Shown piece after piece: positions 19,253 through 28,590 of a DNA stretch of 64,000 nucleotides. The notes under the pieces were generated by a model. It saw only the letters and a list, made by a program, of their open reading frames with translations. It was not told the origin of the DNA and ran no database searches. Origin of the DNA: Prochlorococcus sp. AG-402-N23 (GTDB lineage Bacteria > Cyanobacteriota > Cyanobacteriia > PCC-6307 > Cyanobiaceae); NCBI GenBank assembly GCA_003216355.1, contig QCIX01000006.1:1-64000 (forward strand), written 5' to 3'. A program made the position numbers and the translations under genes. Each line of letters starts with the position of its first letter. Position 1 is the stretch's first letter.

Positions 19253-19617
19253 ACAAAAGCATATTCGTATTCTTCAATTTCTTCCCAATCATCTGCAGTT
19301 AGTTCTAGACCCTCAAATATTTTTTCTTCACCAATTCCTTCAACTACAACTTTTAGTGACGGAAATAGAAAATGATTTTCTTCAGCATATTGGGCGCTAA
19401 ATAAACCTTTTTCACCCCAAAAAAATCTATCGGTGGTATGTTCATTTCTTCTGACATTAAAAACTGAAGGCGCAGAGAGACTATTTTCAGCTATGAATCT
19501 TCTTGCTGCTGTAACTGGTTTATGTTTCCCAGTTTCGATATGATAAATAGGTACATGTGCCATTACTCTTTGGCCAGCCAATCTTCTTCTGCTGATTCTT
19601 TTTCTTTTTTTTGACAT
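19249..19617 (-). CDS. DUF3155-family conserved protein
   Basis: A 122-residue protein of unknown function with a strongly basic N-terminus (MSKKRKRISRRRLAGQRVMA) and a very acidic C-terminus (LTADDWEEIEEYEYAFV). The basic start followed by HVPIYHIETGKHKPVTAARR is typical of the cyanobacterial DUF3155 family. The charge asymmetry suggests nucleic-acid or ribosome contact, which is only an inference. It is divergent from the histidine kinase gene across a 252-base gap. Confidence 0.75.
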   Translation of the reverse strand: MSKKRKRISRRRLAGQRVMAHVPIYHIETGKHKPVTAARRFIAENSLSAPSVFNVRRNEHTTDRFFWGEKGLFSAQYAEENHFLFPSLKVVVEGIGEEKIFEGLELTADDWEEIEEYEYAFV

Positions 19618-19708
19618 TGATTGGTACTCCTGAAATTATTAATGAGATTAGTCTTATTTATTTTTACTAATCTTATATATGTGATTTTAAATTCACTTCA
19701 AATTACAT

Positions 19709-19786
19709 AGAGGACCCATCAACCCCTGATGTAGCTTAAAATATGATTAAATATTCATATTTAAGGCTGGCTAAAGTCAGACCTCT
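19709..19786. other. Multi-hairpin intergenic element, possible structured RNA
   Basis: Between the DUF3155 gene and the kinase gene, AGAGG (19709) can pair with CCTCT (19782). The enclosed sequence has three stem-loops: CATCA/TGATG with an ACCCC loop, a longer GCTTAAAATATGA/TCATATTTAAGGC stem with small bulges, and CTG/CAG around GCTAAAGT. A T-rich stretch follows on the plus strand. It has no T-loop or anticodon features of a tRNA. I do not recognise a known family and the AT-rich parts could pair by chance. Confidence 0.3.
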
Positions 19787-19869
19787 TTATATATCTTAAT
19801 ACTTTTTTCATATTTTACAAGCCCTTTTTCAAGTTTTTTTTAAAAAAAATTCTCAAAATTACATTAATT

Positions 19870-21006
19870 ATGAATCTTTCAAAAAAATTTGAAGAGTTAA
19901 TTATTAAACAGCTAGAGAGTTTTGGTTGCTCAATGGGCGTGACTAATTTAGTTATGTATATTGCTTCAGCTAAGCAAGGAACTAAAGCATCTTTTGAAAT
20001 GATTGGTCAATGGCCACAAATTGATAGGCTACTCACATCAATAGAGGACGATCCTTCACTAAAAGTTTCATCGCCTAATAGAAGATGGTACCCGCTTCAA
20101 GAAGACGATATTCTACTTGGTGTCCTTAGGGTAGAAATTGATTTGAAAGGGGGGAATTGGCCAGTATCTCTTGATTCTAGATTAAAAGCACTTTCAATAT
20201 CTTTAGCTAAATGCGTCTCTATCGAATTAGAACGTCAAAATAAAAATGAAGAAATAAATTATTTAAAAAATCAGGTTAATGTCATAATCCATCAATTAAG
20301 GAATCCATTGGCTGCTATTAGGACATATGCAAAATTATTAATAAAAAGACTTGGTAAGGATGATGACTCTATTGAAATAGTCGAACGCATGATAATAGAG
20401 CAAAAACAAATTAATCAATATATGGATTCTTTTGCTCAATTAAATTCACCTATTCAACTTCCCCTAGAAATTGGAGAGGAAAGGTTATTATTACCACCAA
20501 ATTTAGATAATAATAAGGTAATAACTGTTCAGAGTTTATTGAGGCCAATATTAGAAAGGGGTAAAGCCAATGCGGATTTAGAGAATAGAGATTGGACTGA
20601 ACCTTCTCTTTGGCCAGATTGGACTTTATCGCCATTAAAGGCAAAATATGCTGTAATCGCCGAAATTGTGGCCAATTTATTAGAAAATGCGTTTAAATAT
20701 GCCCAAAAAGATGCTGAAATTGGACTCGAAATTACTAGTAATGGACTTTGGATATTTGATGGTGGTAAAAAAATAAACAATAATGAAAACGAGAAAATTT
20801 TTGAAAAAGGTTTTAGAGGATCTGCCGCTAATAAGAAGGACGGCACTGGTGTGGGACTTTTTTTGGCGAGGAAATTAGCAAAACAAATTGGAGGAGAATT
20901 GAGATTGCTGGAAAATAACTCGATTGATAATACTGAGAAATTAAAAAATCTTAAGAAAAAAAATATTTTTTATTTAAAACTTCCTATAAAAGAATTGCAT
21001 GCATAA
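19870..21006 (+). CDS. Sensor histidine kinase, Hik2/chloroplast-sensor-kinase-like
   Basis: A 378-residue soluble kinase. An N-terminal GAF-like sensor region (about 1-125) contains Cys20 in LESFGCSMGV. The H-box is VIIHQLRNPLAAIRTYAKLL (about 138-157), the N-box AEIVANLLENAFKYA, and the G-box KKDGTGVGLFLARKLAKQIG. The HQLRNPL..IRT pattern and an N-terminal Cys near position 19-20 recall Hik2, the cyanobacterial relative of the chloroplast sensor kinase that responds to electron-transport redox state. No response regulator is adjacent. The stop lies 23 bases inside the convergent cobS gene. Confidence 0.75.
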   Translation: MNLSKKFEELIIKQLESFGCSMGVTNLVMYIASAKQGTKASFEMIGQWPQIDRLLTSIEDDPSLKVSSPNRRWYPLQEDDILLGVLRVEIDLKGGNWPVSLDSRLKALSISLAKCVSIELERQNKNEEINYLKNQVNVIIHQLRNPLAAIRTYAKLLIKRLGKDDDSIEIVERMIIEQKQINQYMDSFAQLNSPIQLPLEIGEERLLLPPNLDNNKVITVQSLLRPILERGKANADLENRDWTEPSLWPDWTLSPLKAKYAVIAEIVANLLENAFKYAQKDAEIGLEITSNGLWIFDGGKKINNNENEKIFEKGFRGSAANKKDGTGVGLFLARKLAKQIGGELRLLENNSIDNTEKLKNLKKKNIFYLKLPIKELHA

Positions 21007-21748
21007 ACAACATTGCAGTTTCAACTAGTACAACACTTGCACCGCAGGCATCTCCATTGAAGCCTCCAATTTTATTCCCAAGTATGTTTGGGATAGAATA
21101 GCTTAGAAAAATACCAATCAAAATAAGAATTAAAAATTTAATTAATATTGCTTGGGATGTAATTGAAACAAATTGGTATGCAATGAAAATTAAAAGAAAA
21201 ATTATGGAGATCAAAGATTCTTTTTTAAATCCATTCCAAAACTTTTTGTGGCTAATAGATTTTTTCTTATAACTCATATATTTAAACTTTTCTATAAAAA
21301 ATAAATTTGAAAATCTTCCCCAAAATAAACATATAGGTAAAACAAAAATTACTAGGTTTTGAATTTTCAGTATGCAAGCAATTTGAATTAGAGTTATAAA
21401 AACTAAAGCTTGAACGCCAAAGGAACCAACTTTACTGTCTTTCATGGCTTTTAAACGTTTCTTTTTACCTGCAAAAATACCATCGAAAGTATCCATTAAA
21501 CCATCTAGGTGTAGACCTCCAGTAATTAAATATCCTGAAGCTAAACAAATTAATGCAGATGCATAAATTGACCAAGAATTAGTTTTTAAAAAAAGAAAAA
21601 TATAACTCTGTATTATTCCAATAAAAAATCCTAAAGGCGGCGCAAATTGGGCAATATTTTTAAACTCAGGATTAATTAAGGGTATCTTTGGAAATGTCGT
21701 ATAGAAAATCCAAGAGCCTGCAAAATTTTTTATTAAATATTTTTTGAT
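20984..21748 (-). CDS. cobS: Adenosylcobinamide-GDP ribazoletransferase (cobalamin synthase), start uncertain
   Basis: Membrane enzyme joining alpha-ribazole to adenosylcobinamide-GDP in B12 synthesis. The track ORF (170 residues, from an internal Met) is too short: the same frame is open upstream to a stop at 21764 and encodes the missing family start, including SWIFYTTFPKIPLINPEF and SGYLITGGLHLDGLMDTFDG, which holds the conserved HLDG(L)xDT motif. No ATG, GTG or TTG occurs in that extension, so initiation must use another codon (ATC at 21748 or ATA at 21733 give about 250 residues), or a frameshift/sequence error hides it. The coordinate given is a guess. Confidence 0.8.
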   Translation of the reverse strand: MKKYLIKNFAGSWIFYTTFPKIPLINPEFKNIAQFAPPLGFFIGIIQSYIFLFLKTNSWSIYASALICLASGYLITGGLHLDGLMDTFDGIFAGKKKRLKAMKDSKVGSFGVQALVFITLIQIACILKIQNLVIFVLPICLFWGRFSNLFFIEKFKYMSYKKKSISHKKFWNGFKKESLISIIFLLIFIAYQFVSITSQAILIKFLILILIGIFLSYSIPNILGNKIGGFNGDACGASVVLVETAMLFMHAILL

Positions 21749-21822
21749 GAGATAAAAATTGATTCAATATTAAATAATAGGTTAGATTAATGAAAAAGGA
21801 TCAAAAAAATTTATAAATTATC

Positions 21823-22941
21823 GTGTTTGAATTTGAAATTACATCGAATTGCAGTAATACAGGGGCAAGAACTGGTATATTTCATACACCAAATGGTCAA
21901 GTAAACACACCAAAATTTATGCCTGTGGGTACTTTGGCAACTGTTAAAGGAATTTCATCAGAGCAGTTAATCTCTACAGGATCAGAAATGATTCTCTCAA
22001 ATACCTTTCATCTTCATTTACAACCTGGAGAAAAATTAGTTAAAGAATCCGGCGGAATACATAAGTTTATGAATTGGCCTAAGCCTATTCTTACTGATTC
22101 AGGAGGATATCAAGTTTTTAGTTTGGCTAAATTAAACAATATTTCTGATAAAGGTGTGGAATTTAAAAATCCAAGAGATGGTAGTCATGTTTTTTTATCA
22201 CCTGAAAAAGTAATACAGATTCAAATGGATCTTGGATCGGATGTTGCGATGGCTTTTGATCATTGTCCTCCGCATACAGCTAACGAAAATGATATTGAGG
22301 ACTCTTTACAAAGAACTCATTCATGGTTGCAAAAATGTGTTAAGACTCATCAGAAATCCAATCAAGCATTATTCGGTATAGTTCAAGGGGGTAAGTATCC
22401 TAGATTGAGAGAATATAGCGCAAAATATACAAGTGCTTTTGATCTACCTGGAATAGCAGTGGGAGGTGTCAGTGTTGGCGAGGCAGTCGAAGAAATACAT
22501 AGTGTAATTAAGTACGTCCCAAAATACTTACCAATAAATAAACCAAGATATTTGATGGGAATTGGCTCTTTAAGAGAAATTTCTTTAGCTGTTGCTAATG
22601 GATTCGATATATTTGACTGTGTTTTGCCTACAAGACTAGGAAGACATGGGACTGCATTTTTTAATGATGAACGATTGAATTTGCGAAATGCTCGATTTAA
22701 AAATGACTTTTCTCCAATTGATAAAACTTGTAAATGCGAGACATGTAAATCCTATTCTCGAGCATATTTGCATCATCTAATCAGAAACGATGAAATATTA
22801 GGCCTAACCCTCATAAGTTTGCATAATATTGCTCACTTAATAAGATTTACCAATGCAATTTCTACTGCAATTAGAGATAATTGTTTTACAAATGATTTCG
22901 CTCCTTGGAAAACATCCTCTATTGCTCACTATACGTGGTAA
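21823..22941 (+). CDS. tgt: tRNA-guanine transglycosylase
   Basis: Exchanges guanine at position 34 for preQ1 in queuosine tRNAs. The 372-residue product has [14 protein letters not shown] with the Asp general base, [16 protein letters not shown] with the Asp nucleophile, and the zinc site [17 protein letters not shown]. The start is GTG at 21823, immediately giving [17 protein letters not shown], which fits the family N-terminus. psbK follows 34 bases downstream on the same strand. Confidence 0.97.
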   Translation: MFEFEITSNCSNTGARTGIFHTPNGQVNTPKFMPVGTLATVKGISSEQLISTGSEMILSNTFHLHLQPGEKLVKESGGIHKFMNWPKPILTDSGGYQVFSLAKLNNISDKGVEFKNPRDGSHVFLSPEKVIQIQMDLGSDVAMAFDHCPPHTANENDIEDSLQRTHSWLQKCVKTHQKSNQALFGIVQGGKYPRLREYSAKYTSAFDLPGIAVGGVSVGEAVEEIHSVIKYVPKYLPINKPRYLMGIGSLREISLAVANGFDIFDCVLPTRLGRHGTAFFNDERLNLRNARFKNDFSPIDKTCKCETCKSYSRAYLHHLIRNDEILGLTLISLHNIAHLIRFTNAISTAIRDNCFTNDFAPWKTSSIAHYTW

Positions 22942-22975
22942 CGTCTTATCATAATTAATTAAATTATCAAAAAAG

Positions 22976-23116
22976 GTGCTCATTCTATTTAATACATTCG
23001 CTGAATTGCCCGAGGCTTACAAGGCCTTTGCTCCAACAGTTGATGTTCTTCCACTTATTCCTTTATTTTTCTTTTTATTGGTATTTGTTTGGCAAGCTGC
23101 AGTTGGATTTAAATAA
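22976..23116 (+). CDS. psbK: Photosystem II protein PsbK
   Basis: Too short for the track. From a GTG at 22976, preceded by the A-rich ribosome-binding stretch AAAAGG, it encodes 46 residues: [19 protein letters not shown] continuing to [20 protein letters not shown] and AAVGFK. The LPEAY..F.P.VDVLP.IP...F.LAFVWQ.AV.F pattern is diagnostic of mature PsbK, a single-helix PSII core subunit; the N-terminal residues are a cleaved prepeptide in other cyanobacteria. The position after tgt is typical of marine picocyanobacteria. Confidence 0.93.
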
Positions 23117-23142
23117 AATTTTTTTAGTTTAGATGGTTTGTA

Positions 23143-24147
23143 TTAGAAGGGATTTTCAAGTAAAATCGCATCTCCAGAATTATCTACAGCACTCTCTATA
23201 AAATCAGCAATTTTTAATGCTCTTGAGGCTTGCTCACCATCTACCTCAGGTATTTCTTTGCCCTGAACGCATTTAAGAAAATGCTCCAGTTCTGCATAAA
23301 GAGGTTCAATGGAGGTTGTGCTCACTTCTTCGACATATCCATCATTTCTATAAACTAATTCTCCATGCTCTGCTGTGTATGATTCATGAGACTTTCGATG
23401 GATTTGTAAAGAGTGATTTAAGAAATCAGTTTCTACTAGTCCATTTTGGCAGTGAGCACTTAAATTTCTAATTTTTTTGTGACTCATTTTGCTTGCAGTT
23501 AGGCTTGCAATAACATTATTTTTAAAAACTAAAGTAGCATTGACATAATCTATTAATCCTTCGCTATTTCTTCCTCCAACTGCGGCTAATTTTTGTATTT
23601 TTGAGTTTACAAGCTCCAAAATAAGATCAATGTCATGAATCATTAAATCCATTACTACAGATACATCATTTGCTCTGTCTGCATGAGGACTGTGCCTCCT
23701 TGCTTCTAAAACAACAATTTCTTCATTATTTACTATTTTATTTAATTCTCTAAAAGCAGGATTAAATCTTTCAATATGCCCAACTTGTAATAGACAGTTA
23801 CTTGTATTAGCGGCCTCTATTAAAGATTTTGCTTCCAACTCGTTAGCTGCAATTGGTTTTTCAATGAGAACGTTAGCACCTCCCTTGAGACAATCTAGTC
23901 CTACTTTGTGATGAAGAAGTGTTGGGACAGCAATACAGATAGCATCAACTTTTGGAATTAAGTCCTTATAATTTTTGAACCATTCACATTGAAATTGGTC
24001 AATAGCTAATTTGCCTCTCTCTTCATTTGGATCTGCGACTCCAATGAGATTTGCATCTTTGAGTAAACTTAGTACTCGAGCATGATGCCAGCCCATATTT
24101 CCTATACCTATGACTCCAACCTTTACGGGCGATGAGGTTGGTTGCAT
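23143..24147 (-). CDS. Gfo/Idh/MocA-family NAD(P)-dependent oxidoreductase
   Basis: A 334-residue two-domain dehydrogenase. The N-terminal Rossmann fold shows VGVIGIGNMGWHHARVLSLL; the conserved VLIEKPIAANELEAK contains the EKP motif and VMDLMIHDIDLILELV carries the catalytic-site HD. Family members act on sugars, inositols or their nucleotide derivatives; the substrate is not evident. It may share a transcript with the CorC-type gene upstream, 50 bases away. Confidence 0.88.
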   Translation of the reverse strand: MQPTSSPVKVGVIGIGNMGWHHARVLSLLKDANLIGVADPNEERGKLAIDQFQCEWFKNYKDLIPKVDAICIAVPTLLHHKVGLDCLKGGANVLIEKPIAANELEAKSLIEAANTSNCLLQVGHIERFNPAFRELNKIVNNEEIVVLEARRHSPHADRANDVSVVMDLMIHDIDLILELVNSKIQKLAAVGGRNSEGLIDYVNATLVFKNNVIASLTASKMSHKKIRNLSAHCQNGLVETDFLNHSLQIHRKSHESYTAEHGELVYRNDGYVEEVSTTSIEPLYAELEHFLKCVQGKEIPEVDGEQASRALKIADFIESAVDNSGDAILLENPF

Positions 24148-24197
24148 AATTTCAAATCCATATATTTATTATCATTATCCTCTATGGGGAGTCACAT

Positions 24198-25466
24198 TTA
24201 GCTTTTGGGAAAAATTATTTTAACACGATCAATTTTTGGACCTGACATAGAAATAACTTCAAATTTAATGTTATTAAAATCTAAAACGTCGCCAATTTTT
24301 GGAACCATTTGAAATTTTTCTAACATAAATCCAGCAAGAGTATGATAATCAGTACCTTCTGGAATAGAACATCCTAACTTTTTATTGATTTCAATAATTT
24401 CTGATTTTCCAGCTATTGACCATTTTTTAGAGAAATTATCTAACATTCTCATGTCTGAATAAATTCTATTATTGAGCATTTCCTCTCCAACTATTTCGCC
24501 ATTTAGATCAGCTGCAGTTATAAGTCCCTCTGTTCCACCGTGTTCATCAACTACTAGTAAGAATGGATTGTAGTCTCTTACTATTGGAAATATTTCTGCT
24601 AGTGAACATGTTTCTATTATTTTTGTTACTGGTAAAAGGAATGGCTCTAATAATGTATCGGCTTCCATTTCACCTTTTGATATTGGCTTAGCTAGATAAC
24701 GCAAATCTAATACACCTAATACATCATCTAAAGACTCACCAATCACAAAGAAGCGAGCATGTCGAGTTTTATCTACTTGTTTCATAAGTTCTGAAAAGGT
24801 TATATTTTTTGGCAAAGTTACCATCTCAGATCTTGGAATCATAACTTCTTTAACCTGTGTATCTTTCAGAGCAAAAACTCCTTCAAGAATATTCTTCTCA
24901 TCTGGTTTTAAACCTGTTACATTATCTGTTTCTATAAGAGTTTCTAATTCTCCTGCCGATAAACCAGAGTTTAAAGAATCCCATTTGTTATTTAAATTGA
25001 ACAGGCCTAAACAGGCGCTAGCAAAGAATTCTATTGTTTTCACTATAGGATTCATAGCTTTTCTTACGGCATCGAATATTGTGGTTAACCTTAATGCAGC
25101 AGATTCTGGATTGTTAATTACTAAGGCTTTAGGTATTAGTCCAGAAACAAGAGTAACAACTAAAACAACAAATAAAAATAATATAAGATCATAAAATCTA
25201 TTTGATAAAATATTTCTTTTCCAATAATCATTAGCCAGGTTATTGCTGAGCCATCCAATTGCAATTAATGAAATAGTTACTCCAAATTGAGAAGCAATTA
25301 ATGAAGATCTAAAGCGTTTTTGAATTTTTAAAATTGAAAATGCTCCTTTCTTTTTTTCTTCTATTAACCTTAAAACTTTACTTGGCCTTATTAATAAAAC
25401 AGAGAGTTCACTCGCTGCAAAAAAAGCTGGTAATATTAAAAGAAATAAAAGTAGAGTTATTTTCAT
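24198..25466 (-). CDS. HlyC/CorC (CNNM-type) membrane protein with CBS domains
   Basis: A 422-residue protein. Residues 1-135 form a DUF21/CNNM-type membrane domain with three to four helices (ITLLLFLLILPAFFAASELS start). CBS domains follow, with the typical VKEVMIPRSEMVTLPKNI junction and FLLVVDEHGGTEGLITAADL. The C-terminal CorC_HlyC domain ends with VPKIGDVLDFNNIKFEVISM and MSGPKIDRVKI. Relatives transport or regulate Mg2+/Co2+; the role here is inferred. tRNA-Met lies 18 bases upstream of its start on the same strand. Confidence 0.92.
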   Translation of the reverse strand: MKITLLLFLLILPAFFAASELSVLLIRPSKVLRLIEEKKKGAFSILKIQKRFRSSLIASQFGVTISLIAIGWLSNNLANDYWKRNILSNRFYDLILFLFVVLVVTLVSGLIPKALVINNPESAALRLTTIFDAVRKAMNPIVKTIEFFASACLGLFNLNNKWDSLNSGLSAGELETLIETDNVTGLKPDEKNILEGVFALKDTQVKEVMIPRSEMVTLPKNITFSELMKQVDKTRHARFFVIGESLDDVLGVLDLRYLAKPISKGEMEADTLLEPFLLPVTKIIETCSLAEIFPIVRDYNPFLLVVDEHGGTEGLITAADLNGEIVGEEMLNNRIYSDMRMLDNFSKKWSIAGKSEIIEINKKLGCSIPEGTDYHTLAGFMLEKFQMVPKIGDVLDFNNIKFEVISMSGPKIDRVKIIFPKS

Positions 25467-25484
25467 TCAATGACAAATGAATAA

Positions 25485-25557
25485 TGGGGGTGGTGAGGAT
25501 CGAACTCGCCTTAGCCAAATTATGAGTTTGGTGCATTCACCAGATTGCTACACCCCC
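25485..25557 (-). tRNA. tRNA-Met (CAT), probably elongator
   Basis: Reverse strand folds as a 73-base cloverleaf: acceptor GGGGGTG with CACCCCC and discriminator A, anticodon arm CCAAACTCATAATTTGG with anticodon CAT, and T-arm GAGTTCGATCCTC. The fully paired first acceptor position argues against initiator tRNA. A CAT anticodon could also belong to the lysidine-modified Ile tRNA; the GGTGTAGC opening resembles cyanobacterial elongator Met, as I recall. Confidence 0.85.
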
Positions 25558-25698
25558 AAGGGAATTTATGTAATTTTAATTACATTGGATTTCAATATAC
25601 AATATAGAAATAATATTTCAAAAAACACCTCATTAGGAAGTTTTTGTGAGATTTCTTTTTTTTCTTCTAATCTTTGAATATAAATTTAACTTTTACTA

Positions 25699-26259
25699 AT
25701 GGGCAAATTTTCGGATAAGTATGATTTAAATAAAGCAAAATTGTTAAAACAGTTAATTGAAAAATCTTACAAGAAAGGAAACTTCACTTTATCTTCAGGA
25801 AAAAAAAGCAGTCATTACTTGAACTGTAAACCAGTATCATTAAATGGCGAAGGCTTAAACTTAATAAGTGATTTATTTTTAGAGTTAAAGGACTCAAGGT
25901 CAAAAGCTGTAGCAGGATTGACATTAGGTGCAGACCCTATTGTAAGTGGATTAATTGTCAAAGCAGCTTTGCATGGGCTAGACCTTGATGGTTTAATAAT
26001 TCGGAAAGAAATCAAACAATACGGTACTAAAGCTGGAATAGAAGGCCCTACATTAGAAGAAGGAACTTTGGTAACTGTCTTAGAGGATGTCGTTACAACT
26101 GCTGGTTCAGTGATAAAAGCTATAAAAAAATTACGCGAAAATAATTATGTTGTTCAGGAAGTTTTGTCTATAGTTGATAGGCAAGAAGGGGGATTAGAAG
26201 CACTTGAAGATGAAAATGTTAAATTAAAGAGTCTTTTTACAATAAAAGACTTTTTATAA
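25699..26259 (+). CDS. pyrE: Orotate phosphoribosyltransferase
   Basis: Adds phosphoribose to orotate in UMP synthesis. The 186-residue product contains the PRPP-binding signature [18 protein letters not shown] and the family motifs [18 protein letters not shown] and [17 protein letters not shown]. Start and length are normal. It precedes the ygfZ-like gene by ten bases on the same strand. Confidence 0.96.
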   Translation: MGKFSDKYDLNKAKLLKQLIEKSYKKGNFTLSSGKKSSHYLNCKPVSLNGEGLNLISDLFLELKDSRSKAVAGLTLGADPIVSGLIVKAALHGLDLDGLIIRKEIKQYGTKAGIEGPTLEEGTLVTVLEDVVTTAGSVIKAIKKLRENNYVVQEVLSIVDRQEGGLEALEDENVKLKSLFTIKDFL

Positions 26260-26269
26260 TTATTTAAAA

Positions 26270-27106
26270 ATGCAAGATATAAAAAAAAAGTTTTGGCTTG
26301 AAAAATTTGATTGTTTTTCTGTTACTGGAAAAGATGCCAGAAAATTTTTGAATGGAATAACAACTGGTAATATTCTTAATTCAGAAAATAAAGTTATCAA
26401 AACTTGTTGGTTAACTCCAAATGGAGTTCTAAGGTCATTAATTGAAATTATTTTTTTAGAAAGAAACTTAGAAGTAATTATCTTGGCGGGTAACACTAAT
26501 GAAATAATTGATTACTTTAATCAAATTATTTTTCCAGCTGACGATGTACTTCTAAGTGAACCTTTCTTGATAAATAGAATTCAGGAAATTGATGAATATA
26601 GTTCATGGAGAAATTACCAGCCTATTTTCTCCAAAATTGAAGATAATGAATTTGAAATATATAAAAATAAACTAAATCTACTAAATTCTAATGATTTAAA
26701 ATTTTGGAAGATTAATCAGGCAATACCCTCATTAAAAATGGAAATAAACGGAAAAAATAATCCTCTTGAGCTTGGATTACAAGATCTTATAGATTTTAAT
26801 AAAGGTTGTTATTTAGGACAAGAAACAATGTCAAAAATAAAAAATGTTTCTTCTTTAAAACAGGAAATAAGAATTTGGAAATCATTTGAATCTAATTTGA
26901 ATTTAGACGTTGAAGATAAAAATTTATACATAAATTCTACTAAGGATATTTCTGTAGGCAAAATCACTAGTTTTTTTATATCAGATTCTCAAATAGAAGG
27001 TTTAGCAATGATAAAAAGAAACTATTTGGAGGAAGGAAAATATTTTTTTTCAGCAATTTTTGGAAAAATTATTATTAATAAATCTGTAGGATCAATTTTT
27101 CTTTAA
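26270..27106 (+). CDS. ygfZ: YgfZ/GcvT-domain folate-binding protein
   Basis: A 278-residue member of the tetrahydrofolate-binding YgfZ/IBA57 family, which supports iron-sulfur enzyme maturation. The diagnostic K-G-C-Y-x-G-Q-E motif is present as NKGCYLGQETMSKI (about 182-195); the N-terminal FSVTGKDARKFLNGITTGNI is also typical. It follows pyrE closely. The 3' end overlaps the convergent RecB-like nuclease gene by 15 bases. Confidence 0.9.
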   Translation: MQDIKKKFWLEKFDCFSVTGKDARKFLNGITTGNILNSENKVIKTCWLTPNGVLRSLIEIIFLERNLEVIILAGNTNEIIDYFNQIIFPADDVLLSEPFLINRIQEIDEYSSWRNYQPIFSKIEDNEFEIYKNKLNLLNSNDLKFWKINQAIPSLKMEINGKNNPLELGLQDLIDFNKGCYLGQETMSKIKNVSSLKQEIRIWKSFESNLNLDVEDKNLYINSTKDISVGKITSFFISDSQIEGLAMIKRNYLEEGKYFFSAIFGKIIINKSVGSIFL

Positions 27107-28510
27107 TTGATTTTTGATTAAGTATTCTGCAATTTCTAGAGTAGCTAAACAATCATCTTTGTTATATTGGATAATTTTTTTTAAAAATATTTCGTTTTCT
27201 GTAATTTGATATTGAATCCACCAATAAAGGGCTTTCGAGCCACTTACATTTTTCTGCATCCATTCAAATCCAAGCCAATTAGAAACAGTTTTTAAGCCAT
27301 AGTTTTTTAGTGGTAATATCCAAGACTTTCGTACTAAGGTATGTAAGTCTATAAATCTTGAGGTAAGTGAATCAATTTCTTCAAAACTAAAATTTAGGTT
27401 TTTAGCAATATTAATTATTGCTATCTTTTCAGTTTCTCCGTAATGTAAAACTGGCCATTCCTTGTGTGAAAAAAGTATTTCAATAATTTTCCTGTAAGAT
27501 TCTCCTTTATTTTTTTTGAGATTTAAAATTGGTTTATAAATAAGATCTTCTTTGTTTGTAAACAAATTATTTATTTTTAAAAAACCATATAAAAAGTCAT
27601 GCTTCTCATCTGGATTTGACTCAATATCAAATATATAAAATCCCGAACATGTTTTTTCTAGTAGATCGTCAGTATCATTTTTATTGGAAATGCGATATGG
27701 TTCCCCAGAAATATAAGCTTGTGCCTGCTTTACAAATATGGAGGCTTTTTCATACTTTTGATCGTTGAATTTAGATAATTTCTCTCCAAGTTGTTTTTCG
27801 CTATACGAAGCTAATGTTTGGGTATCAGATATTCCATTTGTTATGAGTAATGAGGCCGTTTTGGATCCTATCCCATCTATATCTGTTAGATATCCATTTT
27901 CTTTTGCTTCTTTGTCACAAAATTTTTGCCATGAACAAATAGTACATTTTTTTCTATCTTGAGTTATTTCTGGTATAGATCCCTCCAAGCATTCATTCAA
28001 ACTTAATAAAACATTCAAAACTTTTTTTCTTAATTTTTTATTTAAATAAATTTCTTCAACATTAACTTTTTTATCAAAACTTGAAATTACTAATCCTTTT
28101 TCAATTTTAGATTCTTGAAAAGTTTCCAATAAAATAGAACTAAAAGCTAAGTCGAATAAATGTTCTTTAGTGGTTTTGTGGCCTAACTTATAAACAGCAG
28201 GTAAATATTTATATTGTCCCCATTTACTTTTACCTTTAGTCTTTACAAGTAATTGTGGACGTATCTCTGCGTTAATATTTTGGAAAAGATCCCCTTTGAT
28301 TTTTAATCCAATTACCCCTTGATAACCATTTTTGCATGCTTTTAATCCTGTATATATTTCACTATTACAAAATTCAGAGAAAATTTGAAACTGATTAATT
28401 TTATCTATAGCTTTATGAGGGGACCACACTCCATAAGATTTTTTACCCTTAAAATCTAGCCATGCTTTTCTTTTGCATCTTATAAAACTTTTTAAATGAA
28501 GAGAATTCAA
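27092..28510 (-). CDS. TM0106-family RecB-like nuclease with RNase H-like C-terminus
   Basis: The 472-residue product starts with LKSFIRCKRKAWLDFKG, the usual entry to the RecB-like (Cas4-type) nuclease domain. It has a cysteine group CTICSWQKFCDKEA that may bind iron-sulfur, a helix-hairpin-helix DIDGIGSKTASLLITNGI, and a C-terminal RNase H-like exonuclease region with FYIFDIESNPDEKHDFLYGF and YNKDDCLATLEIAEYL. This order matches the TM0106 family; the biological role is unknown. No CRISPR array or cas genes occur in the window. Confidence 0.82.
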   Translation of the reverse strand: MNSLHLKSFIRCKRKAWLDFKGKKSYGVWSPHKAIDKINQFQIFSEFCNSEIYTGLKACKNGYQGVIGLKIKGDLFQNINAEIRPQLLVKTKGKSKWGQYKYLPAVYKLGHKTTKEHLFDLAFSSILLETFQESKIEKGLVISSFDKKVNVEEIYLNKKLRKKVLNVLLSLNECLEGSIPEITQDRKKCTICSWQKFCDKEAKENGYLTDIDGIGSKTASLLITNGISDTQTLASYSEKQLGEKLSKFNDQKYEKASIFVKQAQAYISGEPYRISNKNDTDDLLEKTCSGFYIFDIESNPDEKHDFLYGFLKINNLFTNKEDLIYKPILNLKKNKGESYRKIIEILFSHKEWPVLHYGETEKIAIINIAKNLNFSFEEIDSLTSRFIDLHTLVRKSWILPLKNYGLKTVSNWLGFEWMQKNVSGSKALYWWIQYQITENEIFLKKIIQYNKDDCLATLEIAEYLIKNQLKKN

Positions 28511-28590
28511 ATTATTTTTTAAGGGCGGTTTTAAAATTTACTCATTTAAATTAGTATAGATAATTAGAAGTAATCAAGGAACTTTTAAAT

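Noticed and set aside
25568-25585. Perfect inverted repeat ATGTAAT-TTTA-ATTACAT between tRNA-Met and pyrE
   Set aside because: Short, AT-only palindromes are expected by chance at this composition, and its position suggests no clear role.
27092-28510. Cas4-like nuclease as a sign of CRISPR
   Set aside because: The protein is a TM0106-type RecB-like nuclease; no repeats, spacers or cas genes occur in the window.
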